A stretch of DNA of 64,000 nucleotides from Gammaproteobacteria bacterium (GTDB lineage: Bacteria; Pseudomonadota; Gammaproteobacteria; Steroidobacterales; Woeseiaceae), in the NCBI GenBank assembly GCA_024640305.1, contig JAHEFG010000005.1, positions 1 to 64,000 of the forward strand, in the 5' to 3' direction. Numbering within the stretch: the first letter of the stretch is position 1; each line of letters starts with the position of its first letter. Below are positions 52,699 to 61,078 of the stretch, one piece after another. Both the position numbers and the translations under genes were made by a program. The notes beneath the pieces are model-generated. The model did no database searches and was not told where the DNA came from. It saw nothing but the letters and a program-made list of their open reading frames with translations.

Positions 52699-54051
52699 AT
52701 GGGTGATGCACTAACAAGTGTCCTGGCTTTCATCGTCGCGATCAGCATTCTCGTGACGATCCATGAGTATGGCCACTACATAGTCGGTCGTTGGTCTGGC
52801 ATGAAAGTGCTGAGGTTTTCCGTTGGTTTTGGGAAGCCTGTCTGGACGTGGGTGCGTGGCAAAGACCGCACCGAATTTTGCATTTCGGCGATACCGTTAG
52901 GCGGATACGTGCGGTTTCTCGATGGACGCGAAGGGCCGGTCGACCCCGAAGATGAAGGTCGGGCTTTCGATCATCGTCCGGTTCCGGCGAGAATCGCCGT
53001 GCTACTGGCGGGCCCGTTATTTAATTTCCTGTTCGCGATTTTCGCGTACTGGGTTTTGTTTCTAAACGGAATTCCAACGCTGCAGCCGGCAGTGGGTGAT
53101 GTCGAGCCGCAGTCCTACGCGGCTCGAGCTGGTTTGGAATTTGGCGATAAGATTGTCGCGGTAGGCGAAGTTGACACAGCAGACTGGGAGTCAACGCTCG
53201 TCAATATTTTCGACCAGCTCGTCGGTGACGGACGGGTTCCTCTGACGCTGGAGTCTGCGGACGGCCGACAACGCCGAGCATTGATCATTGTCGGTGAGGA
53301 TGCGTCACGGTTAACGGAACCCAACATGCTATTTGATGGATTGGGTTTCGAACCCTGGCAGCCGCCGGCTGTCATCGCAGAGCTGACCGAGGGCGGTGCG
53401 GCGGCCGGTGCCGGGATGGCTGTCGGTGATCGAATTGTTTCGATCGATGGAAACAGCATCAGCAATTACTCGGATCTGATTGAGGTCGTTGCAACAAGGC
53501 CTGACCAGGCTGTTTCGATCGGCTACTTCAGGGACGGCAGGCAATTCGAGATGGATATCGTCCTGGGGCGCCAGGAAGTGGAAGGTGAAGTACGCGGGTT
53601 ACTTGGTGTTCGCGGCTCTAACGACTATGGGGATTATGCACACCTGCGTAAGTTCGGCCCTGTTGAGTCCGTGGCTCAGGCAACGCAGCGGACGTGGACA
53701 TCAACCGTGTTTACACTGCGTATGCTGGGACGCATGGTAACGGGTGATGTATCGATGAAGAACATCAGCGGTCCCATCAATATTGCTCAATATGCCGGCA
53801 GTTCAGCTCGCCGCGGTGTGAATGAGTACCTCGCGTTTCTTGCGTTAATCAGCATCAGTCTCGGCGTGCTCAATTTATTGCCGGTACCAGTTCTCGATGG
53901 TGGGCAAATCGTATTTCAGTCGATCGAGCTTGTGAAAGGCAGCCCGCTGTCAGAGCGATCGCAAATAATTGGACAGCAGTTCGGTATTTTTGCGCTTATT
54001 CTTCTAATGAGCTTCGCGTTTTATAACGATATTGTGAGAATAGTGAGCTAG
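52699..54051 (+). CDS. rseP: Site-2 protease RseP
   Basis: The 450-aa membrane metalloprotease cleaves RseA and remnant signal peptides. The zinc motif is HEYGH at 22-26 in the first membrane helix, two PDZ domains occupy about 115-290, and the third ligand Asp lies in VPVLDGGQ in the late membrane segment. The length equals E. coli RseP. It follows cdsA by 111 nt with no dxr between, and precedes bamA by 18 nt. Confidence 0.95.
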   Translation: MGDALTSVLAFIVAISILVTIHEYGHYIVGRWSGMKVLRFSVGFGKPVWTWVRGKDRTEFCISAIPLGGYVRFLDGREGPVDPEDEGRAFDHRPVPARIAVLLAGPLFNFLFAIFAYWVLFLNGIPTLQPAVGDVEPQSYAARAGLEFGDKIVAVGEVDTADWESTLVNIFDQLVGDGRVPLTLESADGRQRRALIIVGEDASRLTEPNMLFDGLGFEPWQPPAVIAELTEGGAAAGAGMAVGDRIVSIDGNSISNYSDLIEVVATRPDQAVSIGYFRDGRQFEMDIVLGRQEVEGEVRGLLGVRGSNDYGDYAHLRKFGPVESVAQATQRTWTSTVFTLRMLGRMVTGDVSMKNISGPINIAQYAGSSARRGVNEYLAFLALISISLGVLNLLPVPVLDGGQIVFQSIELVKGSPLSERSQIIGQQFGIFALILLMSFAFYNDIVRIVS

Positions 54052-54069
54052 GCAGGAACTACGCACTTA

Positions 54070-56487
54070 ATGAGAGATGACAAGAAAAATATGAATTCGC
54101 GTTGCAAGAAATTGAAGTTGGCGGCCCTGGGGCTGTGTCTTCTGCTGCCACTTTCTGCACTAGCGCAGGAGGGGTTCGTCGTGCGCGATATGCGCGTCGA
54201 AGGCCTGCAAAGAATCGCTGAAGGAACGGTTTTCAATTACCTGCCTATAAATGTCGGCGACAGAGTTGACAGTATCCGCATCCAGGAGTCGATTCGTGCG
54301 CTCTACGGACAGGGACTGTTCGACGATATCGAAATACGTCGTGATGGCGATACATTGATTGTTGCGGTGAAAGAGAGGCCATCGATTGAGAGCTTCGAAA
54401 TCGAAGGCAATAAGGACATCAAGACCGAAGATCTTATGGAATCCCTGCGCGGTGTCGGCCTGGCCAAAGGCAAGACCTTCGATCGATCAGTGCTGGATAG
54501 CGTGCAGAGTTTCATGCGCGAGCAGTATTACGATCGAGGCAAGTATGGTGTTGTCGTTGACACGTCGGTGCTGGAACGTCCGAATAACACAGTTCGCATC
54601 AAGATTGATGTTGTCGAGGGCGATCGGGCAAAGATTCGTCAGGTCAATATCGTTGGCAACACGGTTTTTGAAGAAAAGGATATTCGCGACACTTTTGAGC
54701 TCGATACCGCGAACTGGTTGTCATGGATCCGACAGGATGATCGCTATTCCAAGGAGGCACTGGAAGGCGACCTTGAGATTCTGCGTTCCTTCTATATGGA
54801 TCGCGGCTATGCCGATTTTCGTGTTGATTCAACTCAGGTAGCAATCTCACCAAACAAGAAAGACATCTTCGTTACCATAGGAATTCACGAAGGCGAACTG
54901 TATACGGTTTCGAATGTAAAACTTGTCGGCGATATGGTTATTCCCGAGCCACAGTTACGTGCGCTCGTGCTTGCCAAGCCAGGTTCTGTCTTTAACCAGA
55001 ACATGCTGACACAGTCTGGCGAGTTGATGGAATTGCGGTTTGGCGAACAGGGCTACGCGAATGCGGAAGTTGAAGCGGTTCCCGAACTTAATCGTGAAAC
55101 CAAAGAAGCGGAAATTACTTTTTACATCAATCCGCAGAGCCGCGTTTATGTTCGGCGCATAAACTTTAACGGCATTAGTGAAGTCGACGATGAAGTGTTG
55201 CGGCGCGAAATGCGTCAGATGGAAGGTGCATACCTTTCTAACCGGCTTGTCGATCGCTCAAAGGTCCGCCTGCAAAGATTGCCATATGTGGAATCTGCCG
55301 AGACGAACACAGTGCCTGTGCCAGGCAGCCCCGATCTGGTCGACGTAGAATTTGATCTTGAATACCGCATGCCGGGTCAATTTAGCGGTGGCCTCGGTTA
55401 TTCTGACTCACAGAAACTGATGTTGAATGGCAGCATCGTGCACACGAACTTTCTCGGCACGGGCAATCGCGTAGCTCTTGAGGCGGTGTCAGGGCGTTAT
55501 CAAAAACTCTATAGTTTGTCGCACACGGATCCTTATCGATCGATGGACGGAATTCGTCGCACGATGAGTGTCAATTATCGGGACATCACCCAGTTTACGT
55601 CGGCATCGTCGGACTTTTCGACAACCAGCGCTGGCGCATCAATCGACTATGGATATCCGGTGACTGAATATCAGTCGCTGTCCCTGGGTTTGTCTTATCA
55701 GCATGCAGAGTTAGTTGCGTCGGACAACAGCACGCTGCAGGCGCAGGAGTGGGTCAGGAATAACGGCGACTATTTTGAAACAGAAACCGGCAGTGGTTTC
55801 ACCCTTTTCGGTACTGCTTTCGACACGTTTGAGCTCGTCCTTGGTTGGACATTCGATAGTCGTAACCGGGCGCTTTTTGCTAATCGCGGCACACGTCAGC
55901 AGTTGATTTTGTCAACAGCAGTCCCGGGCAGTGATGTTGAGTACTACACAGCACGCTACAATTTTACGAAGTACTTTCCGTTGTTTCGTGGCAAATGGGT
56001 GGTCAGGCTGAATACCGAACTCGGCCTCGCGCAGGCTTACGGCGATACGACCGCGGCGCCGCCCTTTAAGCAGTATTATGGCGGCGGGCCGCAGTCCGTA
56101 CGCGGCTTCCGCGAGTCCTACCTGGGGCCGCGCGACAGTTTTGGCCGCCCTTACGGCGGCAATATGTTGGTTGCAAGTCAGGTAGAGCTTATACTTCCGC
56201 TTCCGGCCAAGTTCGCGAGCCAGGCACGAGCCAGCCTTTTTTATGATATTGGCAACGTGTTCAATACGGGTGAGGTCAGTTTTACGGATAAGCTTGGGTC
56301 GCCCGTCGAGTACAAGCCGGATTTCAACGAACTGCGTTCGTCCGTCGGTATTGGCGTACAATGGCTGGCGCCGCTGGGGCTGTTTAGCTTTAGTTACGCA
56401 TACCCGCTGAATGAGTACCTCGGCAACGATAGATATTATAGAGATGAACTGGAACGGTTCCAGTTCTCAATTGGTCAGGCGTTTTAA
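54070..56487 (+). CDS. bamA: Outer membrane protein assembly factor BamA
   Basis: The 805-aa Omp85 protein inserts beta-barrel proteins into the outer membrane. It has a signal peptide (LAALGLCLLLPLSALAQ), five POTRA domains (about 35-435) and a 16-stranded barrel. The loop-6 VRGF motif appears as SVRGFRES, and the chain ends in an aromatic residue (FSIGQAF). ATG 54070 gives a slightly long charged leader; an in-frame ATG at 54091 is a plausible alternative start. Confidence 0.96.
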   Translation: MRDDKKNMNSRCKKLKLAALGLCLLLPLSALAQEGFVVRDMRVEGLQRIAEGTVFNYLPINVGDRVDSIRIQESIRALYGQGLFDDIEIRRDGDTLIVAVKERPSIESFEIEGNKDIKTEDLMESLRGVGLAKGKTFDRSVLDSVQSFMREQYYDRGKYGVVVDTSVLERPNNTVRIKIDVVEGDRAKIRQVNIVGNTVFEEKDIRDTFELDTANWLSWIRQDDRYSKEALEGDLEILRSFYMDRGYADFRVDSTQVAISPNKKDIFVTIGIHEGELYTVSNVKLVGDMVIPEPQLRALVLAKPGSVFNQNMLTQSGELMELRFGEQGYANAEVEAVPELNRETKEAEITFYINPQSRVYVRRINFNGISEVDDEVLRREMRQMEGAYLSNRLVDRSKVRLQRLPYVESAETNTVPVPGSPDLVDVEFDLEYRMPGQFSGGLGYSDSQKLMLNGSIVHTNFLGTGNRVALEAVSGRYQKLYSLSHTDPYRSMDGIRRTMSVNYRDITQFTSASSDFSTTSAGASIDYGYPVTEYQSLSLGLSYQHAELVASDNSTLQAQEWVRNNGDYFETETGSGFTLFGTAFDTFELVLGWTFDSRNRALFANRGTRQQLILSTAVPGSDVEYYTARYNFTKYFPLFRGKWVVRLNTELGLAQAYGDTTAAPPFKQYYGGGPQSVRGFRESYLGPRDSFGRPYGGNMLVASQVELILPLPAKFASQARASLFYDIGNVFNTGEVSFTDKLGSPVEYKPDFNELRSSVGIGVQWLAPLGLFSFSYAYPLNEYLGNDRYYRDELERFQFSIGQAF

Positions 56488-56501
56488 GGATTGAATTGTT
56501 T

Positions 56502-57041
56502 ATGAGTCTTGTAAAGCAACAGATAGTTAGAGTGGCCGTAGGCATCGCGCTCGTTTGCGCTTTTGCACTGCCTGTCAACGCGCAGCAATTGAAAATTGGT
56601 GTAGTTAATATTCCGGCATTGATGGAGCGGTCGCCGCAAACGAAAGCCGCCATGGATGCTTTGCAGGAAGAGTTTGCGCCACGGCAACGCGAGTTCTTGG
56701 CAAAGCAAAAAGAATTTGAAGATCTGTCGGCCAAAGTGCAAAAGGACGTCGCTGTGATGGGCGAGACTGAACGTCGCAATGCAGAGAAAAATCTGCGCGA
56801 TCTGCAACGTGAAGTCACCCGCTTGCAAACCGAGTTCCGCGAAGATCTGAACCTGCGCCAGAACGAGGAACTGGGTCTGCTGCAACGTTCAATACTGAAA
56901 GAAGTACAGGACTATGCTGCAGAGCAAGGCTATGACCTCGTTGTTGGCGATGGTGTTTTGTTCGCGAGTACCGCGGTGAACATCACGGAGGAGGTTCTTC
57001 GAGCCGTCGAAGCCAGCTTCCAGGCGACAGGCGCCAGGTAA
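56502..57041 (+). CDS. skp: Periplasmic chaperone Skp/OmpH
   Basis: A 179-aa protein with a signal peptide (GIALVCAFALPVNAQ) and a long helical, charged middle part (EFAPRQREFLAKQKEFEDL onward) that forms the tentacles of the trimeric Skp chaperone for outer-membrane proteins. The beta core starts at LKIGVVNI and returns at YDLVVGDGVLFAS. It is 14 nt downstream of bamA and 20 nt upstream of lpxD. Confidence 0.92.
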   Translation: MSLVKQQIVRVAVGIALVCAFALPVNAQQLKIGVVNIPALMERSPQTKAAMDALQEEFAPRQREFLAKQKEFEDLSAKVQKDVAVMGETERRNAEKNLRDLQREVTRLQTEFREDLNLRQNEELGLLQRSILKEVQDYAAEQGYDLVVGDGVLFASTAVNITEEVLRAVEASFQATGAR

Positions 57042-57061
57042 AGTCAGGCGTTGTCTGACGG

Positions 57062-58075
57062 ATGCCGATCAGCCTCGGAGAACTGGCGCAACGATTCAGC
57101 TGTGAACTGATCGGCGACCCCGCCATCATTGTTGATGGCGTTGCGCCACTCTCGAATGCCAGTTCAAGCTCGCTGAGCTTTCTTTCCAGTTCCGCATTCA
57201 AAAGGCAGCTGCCTTCGACCCAGGCAGCTGCCGTTATTTTGTGTGCGGACGATGCGCCGGATTGTCCCACTGCGGTGCTGGTTCACGAAAATCCCTATGC
57301 GTGTTACGCGAGAATTGCCGCGTTCATCCAGCCACGTCCGGTTTACGCGGCGGGTGTGCATGCGACGGCAGTCGTTGCGGACACAGCATCGATTGCGAGT
57401 ACGGCGCATGTTGCAGCCAATGCGGTAGTCGAAGAACGCGCTGTCATCGGCGAAAACAGTTATATCGGGCCGGGCACGGTAGTCGGCCCTGATTGCGTGA
57501 TTGGCGACGATTGCCGCTTAAACGCTAATGTGACTTTCGTTCGCAGTGTATCGACCGGAGACCGTTGTGTTTTCAACTCAGGATCTGTCATTGGTGCCGA
57601 TGGCTTTGGCAATGCGATGACAGATGAAGGCTGGGTATCAGTCCCGCAATTCGGCGGTGTGCGGATCGGCAATGACGTCGAAGTCGGGGCCAGCACGACG
57701 ATCGACTGCGGGGCGATAGAGGATACGGTTATAGAGAATGGTGTACGTCTCGATAACCAGATTCAGATAGGGCATAACGTGCATATCGGTGAGCACACGG
57801 CGATGGCGTCCTCGGTCGCTGTCGCTGGTAGCGCGCATATCGGCAAGCGCTGCCTGCTCGCCGGTATGGTTGGCGTGGCGGGCCATATCACGATTTGCGA
57901 TGACGTGATCATCAACGGTAAGGGTATGGTCAGCAAAAGTATTACGGAGCCCGGTGGCTATGCATCGAATTTCCCGGTCGAGGGTGTGCGCACGTGGAAC
58001 CGGAGGGTTGCGATGTTTCGCCGTATCGACAAGCTACTGGAGCGGGTAAGCAAGTTGGAGAAGGACAACAAGTGA
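57062..58075 (+). CDS. lpxD: UDP-3-O-acyl-glucosamine N-acyltransferase LpxD
   Basis: The 337-aa enzyme adds the N-linked hydroxyacyl chain in the third step of lipid A synthesis. It has an N-terminal uridine-binding domain (about 1-100), a left-handed beta-helix of hexapeptide repeats with the catalytic His region (NQIQIGHNVHIGEHT), and a C-terminal helix. The GTGA overlap couples it to fabZ. Confidence 0.96.
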   Translation: MPISLGELAQRFSCELIGDPAIIVDGVAPLSNASSSSLSFLSSSAFKRQLPSTQAAAVILCADDAPDCPTAVLVHENPYACYARIAAFIQPRPVYAAGVHATAVVADTASIASTAHVAANAVVEERAVIGENSYIGPGTVVGPDCVIGDDCRLNANVTFVRSVSTGDRCVFNSGSVIGADGFGNAMTDEGWVSVPQFGGVRIGNDVEVGASTTIDCGAIEDTVIENGVRLDNQIQIGHNVHIGEHTAMASSVAVAGSAHIGKRCLLAGMVGVAGHITICDDVIINGKGMVSKSITEPGGYASNFPVEGVRTWNRRVAMFRRIDKLLERVSKLEKDNK

Positions 58076-58527
58076 CAAAGTATTCCTATCCGCTGGATGT
58101 GTCAGCCATCAATGAAATTTTGCCGCATCGCGAGCCATTTCTGATGCTTGACGAGGTTGTTGCTTGTACACCGCACGAATCGGTTACGGCGATAAAATAC
58201 GTCTCTGCCGACGAGCCGCATTTTGCTGGGCATTTTCCCGGTAACCCGGTCATGCCGGGTGTACTTATTATCGAAGCGATGGCGCAGGCAGGCGGTGTCT
58301 TATCGCATATCAGCAATGGAGACCTGTTTCCGAAGCCGCTCTATTTTCTGGCCCGCGTTGAAGATGCGCGATTTCGACGTCCGGTAGTTCCCGGCGAGCG
58401 CTTGCTTATCCATGTTGATGCCGACAAGGTAAAGCGCGGCATGTGGTGGTACCGCTGTGAGGCACGCGTTGACGATGAAGTAGTTGCGTCGGCAATGATA
58501 ATTTGTGCGCCGGGAGAAACAGGTTGA
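58072..58527 (+). CDS. fabZ: 3-hydroxyacyl-ACP dehydratase FabZ
   Basis: The 151-aa hot-dog enzyme dehydrates 3-hydroxyacyl-ACP in fatty acid elongation, and competes with LpxA and LpxD for the same substrates. The active-site His54 and Glu68 lie in GHFPGNPVMPGVLIIEAMAQ. The start is GTG 58072, overlapping the lpxD stop as GTGA; the gene then overlaps lpxA through TTGA. A longer frame from 57994 lies in lpxD. Confidence 0.94.
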   Translation: MTKYSYPLDVSAINEILPHREPFLMLDEVVACTPHESVTAIKYVSADEPHFAGHFPGNPVMPGVLIIEAMAQAGGVLSHISNGDLFPKPLYFLARVEDARFRRPVVPGERLLIHVDADKVKRGMWWYRCEARVDDEVVASAMIICAPGETG

Positions 58528-59294
58528 TTCACGCTACAGCAATTGTTTCCAACACTGCGAAAATCGCGGACGATGTGCAGATTGGCCCATATTCGATTAT
58601 CGGCGACGAAGTCGAAATCGGCAGTGGCACGCAGGTGGACAGTCACGTTGTGATCAACGGCCCCACCGTTATCGGCAAAGACAATCACATATACCAATTC
58701 GCGTCGATCGGCGACGACCCGCAAGACAAGAAGTATGCCGGTGAGCCTACGCGCCTGATCATCGGCGATCGCAACACGATTCGTGAGTATTGCACGATCA
58801 GTCGCGGTACCACGCAGGACAGATGGGAAACGGTGCTGGGCGATGACAACTGGATCATGGCGTATGTGCATATTGCTCATGATTGCATCATCGGCAACCA
58901 GACGATCCTGGCTAACAACGCGACGTTAGCAGGTCACGTACATGTGGGTGACTGGGCAATTTTTGGCGGCTTTTCGGGCGTACATCAGTTTTGCCATGTT
59001 GGTGCGCATGCTTTTGTGGGTATGTATGCCGGTATCAATCGCGATGTTCCGGCGTATACAACGGCGGCAGGTAGTCCCGCCATTCCACGCGGCATCAACA
59101 GCGAGGGGCTTAAGCGACGTGGTTTCGATACGGCCCAGATTCGCAATATCAAAGACGCTTATCGACTCGTATATCGAAAAGGCCTGAAGCTTGCAGAAGC
59201 AATCGACGAAATTGCCGGGCGCACCGCCGAACAGCCTGAGCTGCAGCTATTTCTCGAATCCCTGCGTTCCTCGGAACGCGGTTTGATCCGTTAG
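58524..59294 (+). CDS. lpxA: UDP-N-acetylglucosamine O-acyltransferase LpxA
   Basis: This 256-aa trimeric beta-helix enzyme starts lipid A synthesis. It shows hexapeptide repeats (IADDVQIGPYSIIGDEVEIG), the catalytic His region (VHIAHDCIIGNQT) and the C-terminal helices (GLKRRGFDTAQIRNIKDAYR). The start is TTG 58524, giving MIHATAIVS, where LpxA proteins normally begin. GGGAG lies upstream, and the TTGA overlap with fabZ suggests coupling. Confidence 0.93.
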   Translation: MIHATAIVSNTAKIADDVQIGPYSIIGDEVEIGSGTQVDSHVVINGPTVIGKDNHIYQFASIGDDPQDKKYAGEPTRLIIGDRNTIREYCTISRGTTQDRWETVLGDDNWIMAYVHIAHDCIIGNQTILANNATLAGHVHVGDWAIFGGFSGVHQFCHVGAHAFVGMYAGINRDVPAYTTAAGSPAIPRGINSEGLKRRGFDTAQIRNIKDAYRLVYRKGLKLAEAIDEIAGRTAEQPELQLFLESLRSSERGLIR

Positions 59295-59304
59295 GCCATC
59301 GGGA

Positions 59305-60447
59305 ATGCGAATTGGGCTGGTCGCGGGCGAGGCATCCGGTGACCTTTTGGGTGCAGGTCTGATCCGCGCAATACGCAAGCAGTTGCCCGATGCTACCTTC
59401 GAGGGTGTAGCCGGACCGGAGATGCTAGCTGCTGGTTGCGAGCAATGGGAAGATTCAGACGCGCTCGCCGTTTTCGGTCTCATAGAACCGCTGGCACACA
59501 TTCCGCGTTTGTTGAAGTTGCGACGTTCGCTGGTTGAGCGCTGGCGTGCATCCCCACCCGATGTGTTTGTCGGCATTGATGCGCCGGACTTCAACCTTGG
59601 TCTTGAGAAAGCACTGCGCAAGGCGGGCATTCGAACCATTCATTACGTCAGTCCGTCAATCTGGGTTTGGCGAGCAGGCCGCATCAAGACTATCCGTAAG
59701 GCGGCAGATCGAGTCTTGTGCATACTGCCTTTTGAGAAGTCCCTTTACGAGCACCAGGGCGTCGATGCCGTTTTCGTAGGACACCCCAAGGCAGACAGTC
59801 TGCAGTGCGTCAGGGACACGACGCCGATACGGAAGACGCTCGGTCTGGATCCCGGTTTGCTGGTCGCAGTTCTGCCCGGCAGTCGTGCCGGCGAAGTCCA
59901 GCGTCTCGGCCCACTGCTGGCGATGGCGGCAGCACTGCTCGTACAACGCCACAAGGACCTGCGCTTCGTCGCGGCAATCGCATCGCCCAAACTCAGGCCG
60001 ATGTTCGAGGCGCAACTGGCCGATGCGGGTGTGGCAGAGAGGTTTACACTGGTTGATGGCAGATCGATTGACGTCATGTCTGCAGCAGACGTCGTGTTGC
60101 TCGCATCCGGTACGGCAGCTCTGGAGTCGGCGCTGCTGGGCAAACCAACAGTGGCGGCATACCAGATCGCCAAATTATCGGGCTTGATCCTGAAGACGTT
60201 CAGATTGCTGAAAACTGACTATTTCACGATACCGAACCTGCTGACAGAAGAACCGCTGATACCAGAATTTATTCAGGAAGATGTGACGCCAGAGGCCATG
60301 GCAGACGCAGTCAGCGGGCTGCTGGAGGATCCGGAAAGGCGTGAGGAGATCAGCAGGCGATTTGCTACACTGCGCACGGAATTGGCGCTCGCTGCGGATG
60401 ATCGCGCAGCCGACGCTGTCATATCGCTCGCAAATTCGACAAACTAG
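59305..60447 (+). CDS. lpxB: Lipid-A-disaccharide synthase LpxB
   Basis: The 380-aa GT-B glycosyltransferase joins UDP-diacylglucosamine and lipid X. It begins [19 protein letters not shown] and has [36 protein letters not shown] and [19 protein letters not shown]. The length matches E. coli (382 aa). It follows lpxA by 10 nt. Confidence 0.96.
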   Translation: MRIGLVAGEASGDLLGAGLIRAIRKQLPDATFEGVAGPEMLAAGCEQWEDSDALAVFGLIEPLAHIPRLLKLRRSLVERWRASPPDVFVGIDAPDFNLGLEKALRKAGIRTIHYVSPSIWVWRAGRIKTIRKAADRVLCILPFEKSLYEHQGVDAVFVGHPKADSLQCVRDTTPIRKTLGLDPGLLVAVLPGSRAGEVQRLGPLLAMAAALLVQRHKDLRFVAAIASPKLRPMFEAQLADAGVAERFTLVDGRSIDVMSAADVVLLASGTAALESALLGKPTVAAYQIAKLSGLILKTFRLLKTDYFTIPNLLTEEPLIPEFIQEDVTPEAMADAVSGLLEDPERREEISRRFATLRTELALAADDRAADAVISLANSTN

Positions 60448-60475
60448 AAAGAGATCCAAGACTCTTCCGCTGCCA

Positions 60476-61078
60476 ATGCAACAAGTCAATTTGTTTCAAT
60501 TTTCAGGGCCTGTCGCCGGGGTCGACGAAGCCGGGCGCGGACCGCTGGCCGGTCCGGTCGTTGCAGCGGCCGTAATACTGAACCCGGATCGTCCGATCGA
60601 CGGTCTGGATGACTCCAAGAAACTCAGTGCCGCCCGCCGCAATGCGTTACGCGAAGAAATCATGCATAACGCAGCGTCGTGGTCGGTTGCCTGGGCGGAC
60701 CCTGCGGAAATTGACGCGATCAATATTCTCGCAGCAACCATGCTGGCAATGCGGCGCGCGATCCTGGGGCTGTCAGTAACACCGGGAGGAGTGCAGGTCG
60801 ACGGAAATCGCTTGCCAAACCTGTGCTTCCACGGTCGCATTCTCGCCGGTGAAGCTGTTGTTGGGGGTGATTCCTGCGTACCGGCTATCAGTGCGGCATC
60901 CATCATCGCCAAAACGACTCGTGATCGCATCATGATTGAGATGGATGCGCTCTATCCCGACTATGGGTTTGCCCGGCATAAAGGCTACGGAACCGAGTTA
61001 CACCGGGCACGGCTGCGTGAGCATGGTCCGTGCGAGCAACATCGGCAGAGCTTTGCCCCGGTCAGGTTAGCCGGATGA
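60476..61078 (+). CDS. rnhB: Ribonuclease HII
   Basis: This 200-aa enzyme cuts the RNA strand of RNA-DNA hybrids and removes single ribonucleotides from DNA. The catalytic Asp and Glu are in [16 protein letters not shown], with DDSKKLS and the later [12 protein letters not shown] and [14 protein letters not shown] motifs. ATG 60476 was chosen because the family begins a few residues before this motif; a frame from 60341 overlaps lpxB. ATGA overlap with dnaE. Confidence 0.94.
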   Translation: MQQVNLFQFSGPVAGVDEAGRGPLAGPVVAAAVILNPDRPIDGLDDSKKLSAARRNALREEIMHNAASWSVAWADPAEIDAINILAATMLAMRRAILGLSVTPGGVQVDGNRLPNLCFHGRILAGEAVVGGDSCVPAISAASIIAKTTRDRIMIEMDALYPDYGFARHKGYGTELHRARLREHGPCEQHRQSFAPVRLAG

